From: Bidens hawaiensis
Taxonomy: Eukaryota; Streptophyta; Magnoliopsida; Asterales; Asteraceae
Direction: 5' to 3'
Assembly: GCA_021521415.1 (NCBI GenBank)
Contig: JAIQDT010001124.1
Span: 682,001-746,000, forward strand
DNA length: 64,000 nucleotides
This document shows positions 57,353 through 64,000 of this stretch, one piece after another (positions within the stretch are counted from its first letter, which is position 1; the number at the start of each line of letters is the position of its first letter). The position numbers and the translations under genes were made by a program. The notes below the pieces were generated by a model that was not told where the DNA came from, searched no databases, and worked only from the letters and a program-made list of their open reading frames with translations.

Positions 57353-59618
57353 ATGACACTCAACAGTAAGTTTATCCATATCCAGAATCAAGAACCTTAT
57401 AAGTTCCTTTTTTACTTAACTTTGTAGCTTAAACATTTACCTTTTTTTGCCAGTTTTGAGTAACATTATCACCATAGCCGGAAATAGAAGACTGGTTGAG
57501 GTTTTTCCTGATCCAGTGAGGAAACAATGGAACAAATGGGAGCTAAGAGGATTGGTTCTTCTCAGCCTCACTCTGCAAGTTTCATTAATCCACAGTGGTC
57601 ACAGGAGAAAGTATATAGCCAGAAGAAGGATCAGAATCTTTATATGGTGTGCTTACTTGATGGCGGATTGGATAGCGACGGTGGCCCTCGGCCTCCTGGT
57701 GGACCGCCAAGGGAATTCGGGCGGTTTTAATATTAATAGTATCAAAGAGTATGGAGATCTTGAACTTATGGCTTTCTGGGCACCATTTCTCTTGCTTCAT
57801 CTAGGTGGACCGGATACGATCACTGCTTACGCGTTAGCGGATAATGAATTATGGTTAAGACACTTTCTCGGGCTCGTGGTCCAGACGGCTGCAGCCGTCT
57901 ACATCACTCTGTTAGCGTGGGATGGTGGTCTTGTTTCCGTCCTCTCGGTTCCTATGCTTATGTGTGGGATCATCAAGTATGGTGAGAGATCTTGGGTTCT
58001 GATGTCGGCTAATCGGGAGCAGTTTCGGGATGCGGTTCTTGCAGACAGAGATCCGGGACCGAATTATGCGAGATTCATGGAAGAGTTCTGTTTGAAAGAG
58101 GCAGAGGGGTATTATGTAGCTGCTGTCCAAGTGGAAGAGGGAAACTCGCTGGAAGATGATGTGGAAAACGCCACGGCTGGTGGTGCTCCATCTATTCCTA
58201 ACCCTGATGCAAGCACATTACACATAGCGGATTACTTCTTTGAAACCTTACAGTTTAAGCGGCTTTTCGTGGATCTTATACTCGGGTTCCACCCGCGAGA
58301 TGTGAGTCAGTCATTCTTTGAGAAGCAGGAATCTAACACCGCATTTGAAGTGATTGAAGTTGAACTCGGATTCGCCTATGATGTTTTCTACACAAAAGCA
58401 CCTATCATATACACTCATTTCGGTTTGTTTTTCCGTATCGCAACTTCCTTCATCACGCTCTCTGTATTACTGACTTTTGTTGCATCTAGAAACATGAGGT
58501 CACATAAGCATCAAGCTGTTGATATTGTGATTACTTGCATATTACTGATTGGTGCTATTTTACTAGAAGTATATGCAGCCATATCTTTGTTGTTCTCGGA
58601 TTGGGCAAGTCTATGGTTCAGCCGTCGTTCTTCGAAGTTTCCATTTAAGCGTGTAGTCTCGTCACTCCATTCGTCGCATAAAGGAAGAAGATGGTCAAAC
58701 TCTATGTATCAGTACAGCTTGATAGATTTTTGCCTCAACCAGAAATCCTCATCATTTCAAAAAATCTCAAAGTTCATTCCGTTGCATAAAAGGATTAAAA
58801 TCTTATTGGAAAAATGGCAGAGTATGCTCCAGCTTAAGCATCTTGCAATAACACCAGAACTTAAATCTTTCATCTTTAATCACTTCCGGGAGAAATCTAC
58901 CGACACGGAATTGGATCTAAAGATCTTAAACACCTGTCGTGGAGCGGTCTCTCTGCAAACGCACAAATGTTACGGCATGTTTAAATGGACGGTTGATGTG
59001 GAATTCGATCATAGCATTCTCATTTGGCATATTGCTACTGATCTATGCTTCAACCTGGAGAATAATAAAAGAGAGAAAGATTCAGATGGTGAGGAAATCA
59101 AACAAGAATGGAATCATCACATGACATTGAGTAAACAATTAGCAGACTACATGTTATATATACTGATCATGTGTCCATTCATGTTGCCCATTGGAATAGG
59201 AATGATTAGATTCAGAGACACATGTGCAGAAGCCATGGTGTTTTTCAAAGAAAGAAGCAGCACAAGTAAACTTGAGGCTTATGAAATGTTGGGGCAAGTG
59301 AGCACGAAAGTCTTTCCGTCGAAAGTAAAGGGGGACCGGAGTAAGTCGGTGCTGTTTGAGGCCTGCAAGCTTGCAGCTTCATTGAATGAGATGGGTCATG
59401 ATTCTGGTCATGGAAAGATGTGGAAGATGGTTGGTGATGTGTGGGTGGAGATGCTTGGTTATGCTGCTAGTCAATGCAGAGGGTTTGACCATGCTCAACA
59501 GCTTGAGAAGGGTGGAGAGCTTCTAACTCATGTTTGGCTTCTGATGGCACATCTTGGTATCACTGAACACTTCAAGATAGAAGAAGGTCATGGAAGAGTT
59601 AAGCTGGCTGTTACCTAA
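57353..59618 (+). CDS. DUF4220/DUF594 multi-pass membrane protein
   Basis: An open frame runs from 57447 to 59618 but has no ATG at its left end. An ATG at 57353 followed by a GTAAGT donor at 57366 and a TTTTTTTGCCAG acceptor ending at 57453 joins in frame, giving a 13-nt first exon (MTLN plus one base) and a protein of about 725 residues. FPDPVRKQWNKWELRGLVLL is the family's usual N-terminal text. Hydrophobic segments (numbered from codon 57447) lie near residues 32-48, 64-88, 108-120, 142-158, 325-346 and 357-380; this is the DUF4220 region. The C-terminus (EACKLAASLNEM to GGELLTHVWLLMAHLGIT) is DUF594. The family is plant-specific and biochemically uncharacterised; some members are stress- or defence-linked. 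No breaks. Start is inferred. Confidence 0.85.
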
Positions 59619-60480
59619 GGAAACTAGTGGGTTTAAATGTAACAATATACTCTTTAATGTGCTGCAATTATTTTAATCCGCCTTATAATAACACATATAT
59701 AATCTAGTTAGGTATGCATCGCAACTTCTACGGTTCACTTTATTCGTAAGGTTTAGATCTTTATGTTCTTGGGTTTGAGAGTTTTTTCCGCTACAATTAT
59801 GCAAGTATAGGCATCAAGATTAAGAATCAATAATTATGACCATATGCAATAGTTTAATTAGTTATCATCATCAACCAAAGAGCATGTGGCCTACCGGTAT
59901 CAAGGCGTGCAAGAAAGACGCCCCTCCCCATATGGTTGACGAAGTCAAGTCATATGGTGGACAAATGTGTAGATTTAGAAGTTTAATTAGAGAATGTTTG
60001 TTGAACATCCTAGAAAGAAAGTCAGCATCAACATCGCTAGCTAAAACTACCATTAGAAACAATATTGCTGACAAAATAGACGTTAAGTAAATAATCTAGT
60101 AAAGCGGATTTGATACGCGAACTCAAGATTTGATGTTGTAACTTTATATCCAAACTTTGCTTTTAAGATGGCTATTCAAACAAACAGATTCCTCTGGTAC
60201 TTGAGCCTGCAGACTCCACGCATTCGAAAATAGTATAACATTCCAAGAACTAGATAGATTATGAGAAAATTTCACATATTAGACTTTTCTCATCAATGCA
60301 AACTAATGTAACACACGACACCATGGCACGTGTGCATTATTATTCACGTATAGAATAAAAATATTTAGATTTAGGCAAGTAAAAGTAGATAAGTTAAAAA
60401 AGATTTGTGTATCTCATAGCTATATGCGTGAAAATGTTCAGGCATGACAATATATGTATAATACACTAAACTAAGGAGAG
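59619..60480. other. 3' flank of the DUF4220 gene, no further gene
   Basis: The 3' UTR probably ends within the first 200 bp (AT-rich, AATAAC near 59688). An 84-codon ORF at 59836 has no domain and an unlikely composition, so it is not called. Confidence 0.4.
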
Positions 60481-60780
60481 AAAGAAAAGGAATCGTTTCC
60501 TTTCTTTTCTTTGATTTTCACTTCCTTAACTCTTTTCCTTCCTTTTCCTTTCCATTCAATTATTTCCAATTTGGAAGAAAACAAACCCATCCATTTTACC
60601 CTTTATTTGCCTTATCTTTCTTTTCTTTAATAAAACTCGGGAACACACATTTCCTTGTTTCTTTCCCTTTTCTTCCTTTTTATGAAACTTGGGAACACAA
60701 CATTCTATCTCTTTCTCTTCATTTCTTTCCTTTAATGAGACTCGGGAATCCAAATGTAAGAAAAATGACTACTTTCTTGA
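60481..60780. repeat. pyrimidine-rich low-complexity tract with short repeats
   Basis: CTTTTCCTTCC runs on the plus strand. AAACTCGGGAACACA, GAAACTTGGGAACACA and GAGACTCGGGAATCC occur at about 60633, 60683 and 60737, spaced roughly 50 bp apart. Confidence 0.6.
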
Positions 60781-60891
60781 TTTTTTTCAGGATACATGAT
60801 GCCACTACATGCATAAAAACAAAAAACTGAGATAAAGTAGTAGTGATAACCTTTCTTTCAAAATAATATATGGTCCACAGGAATAACATTT

Positions 60892-60947
60892 AGTCAATAT
60901 AATAATTAATATAATTGACTACAAGGGAAACAAGATTTCTAAGTCAA
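60892..60947. promoter_or_regulatory. cluster of three W-box cores upstream of the NLR gene
   Basis: TTGACT or its complement AGTCAA at 60892-60897, 60914-60919 and 60942-60947, about 250-305 bp before the NLR ATG. TTGAC(C/T) is the WRKY-binding W-box, often clustered in defence-gene promoters. The motif is short, so chance is possible in AT-rich DNA. Confidence 0.45.
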
Positions 60948-61197
60948 TGCATGAATTGGAACACTAGAATTATTGATACTTAATTGGAGTCACTATCCTG
61001 ACAGAAACAACTCACTTGGATTTTTCAAGCCTATGAGGTGTGGGACCTAACTAAGGAGAAAAAATCAAACTAATAGATTAAATTTTGAAAAAAATCAGTG
61101 TAGATAGATTAATCTTGGCCGCCCAAAGTGGTTTAGGGGACCATCCATGAATCTAAAAGATAGTTTTTTACTGGTTTTTCTATTGTAGAGAAACTAA

Positions 61198-64000
61198 ATG
61201 GCTGTTGAGGCCATTGTCTCTGTGATAATACACAATCTCACAAACTTACCGATCGAAGAATCGGAAATATTCAAAAAGGTTAGAGATGAAGTAGAAAGAG
61301 TTGTCATTAAGCTTAGGGAGATGCAAAGCATATTAAATGAGGTAGAACATCAAGAACAAGGTGACAAAGTGCTTACAGATTGGGTGCTAAAGTTTCTAGA
61401 CATAGTCTACCGCGTAAAGAATGACATAGAAACATTTGCCCTCGCAGAAACGCGCTTGAAAAGGATGGGTTTGGTTAAGAAGCGGATATCCGTGACTGCG
61501 AACAAGTTCAGGCTTTGTAGAGAAGTACCGGAAGAGATGGTCGATTCTATGAGCGTTCAGAGACTCAAGTCTAAGATGAATGGAATCAGTAAAGAAATTC
61601 AAGAATGGAGAGATGGAAAACCTTCATTGGCTCTGGCACCTGTTCAAGGTTCTTATGTGATGAATCGTGATGAACCATGGATAGAGAGTGGTGCTTATTA
61701 TGCACCGAAGAAAGAAGAAACCATCTTTAAGAAAGATGTTGAGAAGTTGGTGAAGCAATTAATTAGCAATAGCAAACCACTTCAAACCATCTTGGTCTTT
61801 GGAGAGATTGGATCAGGGAAAACCGCTCATGTTAAGACGATATACAACAAGTTAGAGGTCAAGAACAAGTTCTCATGTCGTGCGTTGGTAATCCTCACTC
61901 CAAAGTTCTTGTTTAGACAACTTATAATTGCGATATTGCAACAAGTGACCAGCTTGAAGAGCAAAGAGAAACTCAAAGATGAGGACTTGATGGTGAGGCT
62001 GAATGAGTTCCTGAAGGGTCAAAAGTACCTGATAGTAGTGATTGATGTCACAAGTGCTGGTCTGTTACAACAACTTAAAGATGTGTTGCCGGATACAAAC
62101 AATGGAAGTCGGGTTGTGATCACCACCCCTGATGAAGAGGTCGCTTCATTTCCGGATGCAACAAGCCATTACCACTTCAAACCTCTAGACATGGAAGACG
62201 GCTTAAAGTTTTTCATCAAAAAACTATGGGGTCTAAAAGGGATCCCGTTTGCGGGTGATGTCGTAGAGGATCTAAAGAACAAAATAGCAGAAAGATGCAA
62301 AGGAACCCCTCTAAGGATAATAATGCTTGCTGGATTGCTATCAACCAGGAAGATGATGTATGAAGACTGGTTGAGTGTTTTTCAGCAGCACGATTTTGCT
62401 GCGAAATCTCCTTCGTTTGACATTTTAGCTTTCTGTTACAATGACCTTACACTCCACTTGAAGCTATGTTTTCTATATTTAGGACTCTTCCGAAAAGGAT
62501 TTGAAATACCCGTGAGAAGGTTGTTTCGGTTGTGGCTCGCAGAGGGTTTTGTGAAGCCATCAGATGGGGTTATTCCGGAGGACATAGTAGAGGGTTATCT
62601 GGAAGAGCTTGTGAAGAGAAACATGGTGGAAATCACAAAAAGGAGATCTGATGAAAGTCCTAAAAGATGCAGAATGATTGGTGTTCTGTATGACATCTTC
62701 ATGCCCAAGGCGGTAGAAATTGGCCTTTTCCACCTCCACCAAAAGTCAGATGATGCGGCAACAGAACCGCGATTTGGAGTTCACCGAGTGGTTGAATACA
62801 CCAATATCAAAGACTACCCGACTACCAAAGCGTTCAACCAGAATCTACGCTCATACATATCCTTCAATGGACGAAAGAAAGACACGCCTGCAGAAGAAGT
62901 AGGGACATTTTTAGAAAGAATCATTGGATCCAGAGGTTTTGGATTACTCAACGTGCTTGATCTAGAGGGTGTTTATCGACCACATCTACCAGATAATCTT
63001 GGAAACTTATATCATTTGAGATATCTAGGATTGAGATGGACATTCTTAGACAGTCTTCCGTCTTCACTTGGCGATCTGCTCTACCTTGAAACACTCGACA
63101 TCAAGCACACACATATCACATCTCTCCCAAGTTCTATATGGAACATGAAACATCTCCGACATCTTTGTCTGAACGGGATTCGTCTAGATTTACCTGTGCA
63201 ATCTACCCGACATAGAGCTCCAAGCCAGCTCCAAACTTTATGGGGTTTGTTTATAGATGAGAAGATCGCAAGAAAGATTGGTTCAACACTGAGCCGAATG
63301 ACCAACCTTCGAAAACTAGATCTGACAAGACAGTCATCCACGACAGTGACAACAACCACCACCACCACAGCAACAACGACCACTACTACAATGATAAGCC
63401 ATTCATCCTCCTATGAAGAGTTTGGCTTGTGGATTTCAAAGTTGTCTAGCCTTCGGTCTCTAAGATTAAGATCTAAGGACAAAATGGGCCGGCCTGCAGA
63501 GCTCATTGTTAAACCTTTTTCGAGTCTTGAACATCTCTCTCAACTTTACTTATTAGGAAGTTTGCATAAGCCTATTGATTGGTACCAGATGCCACCTGCA
63601 CTTAAAGTCCTTACTCTATCAGTCTCGCGACTAGAAAAGGATCCCATGCCGTCACTATCTCAGCTGTCGAGCTTGATCGTTCTGAGGCTTTTAGCTGATT
63701 CTTATGTGGGAGAAGATATGTGTTGTCCTGAAAACGGGTTCCTTGCGCTTCAAGTTCTGAAGCTTTGGAAGCTGGAAAAACTAAAATTCTGGACCGCGCA
63801 TGGAGGAACGATGCATAAACTTCATACCTTAGACATCAGGTGTTGCAGACAGCTAGAGGAGATTCCTGTAACCTTGCTGCAAATTCAGAGTTTTGAGAAT
63901 TTGATCTTGACAGATATGCCAAAGCCGTTTGTTTCCGGTACTCGAAAGAAAAAGAAGAAGCACACGAAGATTGTGGAAAATGAAAAGGAGTCACTACACT
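61198..64000 (+). CDS. coiled-coil NLR resistance-type protein, 3' end beyond window
   Basis: Open without a stop from ATG at 61198 to the window edge, 934 codons. Residues 1-150 are a helical, charged N-terminal (coiled-coil/Rx-N-like) domain. NB-ARC follows: P-loop GEIGSGKT at 202-209, kinase-2 region KYLIVVIDV at 276-284, NGSRVVITTP at 302-311, CKGTPLRI at 367-374 (GLPL position), CFLYLGLF at 424-431 and RLWLAEGFV at 444-452, and VLYDIF at 496-501 (MHD position). Leucine-rich repeats start near 580 (LLNVLDLEGV). A threonine run fills 715-731, and a lysine-rich patch (KKKKK) lies near 916-920. NLRs sense pathogen effectors and trigger cell death at membranes. Kinase-2 lacks the first Asp and MHD has Tyr in place of His, so ATP turnover may be unusual. 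No introns seen so far. Confidence 0.9.
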   Translation, partial: MAVEAIVSVIIHNLTNLPIEESEIFKKVRDEVERVVIKLREMQSILNEVEHQEQGDKVLTDWVLKFLDIVYRVKNDIETFALAETRLKRMGLVKKRISVTANKFRLCREVPEEMVDSMSVQRLKSKMNGISKEIQEWRDGKPSLALAPVQGSYVMNRDEPWIESGAYYAPKKEETIFKKDVEKLVKQLISNSKPLQTILVFGEIGSGKTAHVKTIYNKLEVKNKFSCRALVILTPKFLFRQLIIAILQQVTSLKSKEKLKDEDLMVRLNEFLKGQKYLIVVIDVTSAGLLQQLKDVLPDTNNGSRVVITTPDEEVASFPDATSHYHFKPLDMEDGLKFFIKKLWGLKGIPFAGDVVEDLKNKIAERCKGTPLRIIMLAGLLSTRKMMYEDWLSVFQQHDFAAKSPSFDILAFCYNDLTLHLKLCFLYLGLFRKGFEIPVRRLFRLWLAEGFVKPSDGVIPEDIVEGYLEELVKRNMVEITKRRSDESPKRCRMIGVLYDIFMPKAVEIGLFHLHQKSDDAATEPRFGVHRVVEYTNIKDYPTTKAFNQNLRSYISFNGRKKDTPAEEVGTFLERIIGSRGFGLLNVLDLEGVYRPHLPDNLGNLYHLRYLGLRWTFLDSLPSSLGDLLYLETLDIKHTHITSLPSSIWNMKHLRHLCLNGIRLDLPVQSTRHRAPSQLQTLWGLFIDEKIARKIGSTLSRMTNLRKLDLTRQSSTTVTTTTTTTATTTTTTMISHSSSYEEFGLWISKLSSLRSLRLRSKDKMGRPAELIVKPFSSLEHLSQLYLLGSLHKPIDWYQMPPALKVLTLSVSRLEKDPMPSLSQLSSLIVLRLLADSYVGEDMCCPENGFLALQVLKLWKLEKLKFWTAHGGTMHKLHTLDIRCCRQLEEIPVTLLQIQSFENLILTDMPKPFVSGTRKKKKKHTKIVENEKESLH

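Noticed and set aside
59836..60090. 84-codon ORF downstream of the DUF4220 gene
   Set aside because: No recognisable domain, overlapped by an ORF of similar size on the other strand, and no promoter or splice support.
61198..64000. NLR frame as a pseudogene because of its unusual motifs
   Set aside because: I read all 934 codons and found no stop or shift. The altered motifs are substitutions in an otherwise coherent protein. The 3' part is outside the window, so this remains open.

Overview
The window is nuclear DNA of a flowering plant, most likely a eudicot. It is AT-rich, has spliced genes with GT-AG introns, a coiled-coil NLR-type resistance gene, a plant-only DUF4220/DUF594 gene, and dense plant transposons (Ty3 chromovirus of Tekay type, Ty1/copia, hAT, Harbinger-like MITEs and Helitrons). 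An aster-family source would fit the repeat families, but nothing here proves it.

Layout. 1-7.5 kb holds only repeats: an old LTR remnant with tandem repeats, a MITE split by a Helitron, a hAT-type element and a GC-rich locally duplicated patch. 7.5-16.8 kb is one complete, apparently intact and very young Tekay-like Ty3 element (minus strand, 2.1 kb LTRs, 5-bp target duplication, open 1559-codon gag-pol). 16.9-18.8 kb holds two hAT-type elements with perfect 8-bp target duplications. 19.8-21.8 kb is a dead PP2C phosphatase gene. 23.4-27.1 kb is an intact nine-exon minus-strand gene for a Canopy/MSAP-type ER-lumen protein, with a Helitron and a hAT-like fragment in its introns. 27.5-36 kb is a MITE, Helitron ends and a broken Helitron helicase. 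37-39.9 kb is a decayed copia pol interrupted by a Harbinger-type MITE. 41.2-44.5 kb is a MITE split by a solo LTR. 45.4-53.9 kb is a complete young copia element with two coding breaks. 54-57.1 kb is MITE, tandem-repeat and Helitron material. 57.35-59.6 kb is an intact DUF4220/DUF594 membrane-protein gene. 61.2-64 kb is the 5' part of an NLR gene that runs off the window.

Four host loci are visible: the PP2C pseudogene, the Canopy-like gene, the DUF4220 gene and the NLR. They are unrelated in function; the only regulatory hints are ER-stress-like motifs before the Canopy-like gene and a W-box cluster before the NLR. The window is dominated by nested transposition with several exactly definable insertions. 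No wholly new system stands out. The most unusual items are the hairpin array in the copia leader, the paired 33-bp minisatellites in the Tekay LTR, the Helitron ends whose hairpins keep their pairing while changing sequence, the NLR with altered nucleotide-binding motifs and a poly-threonine run, and the Canopy-like protein ending in HGEL.
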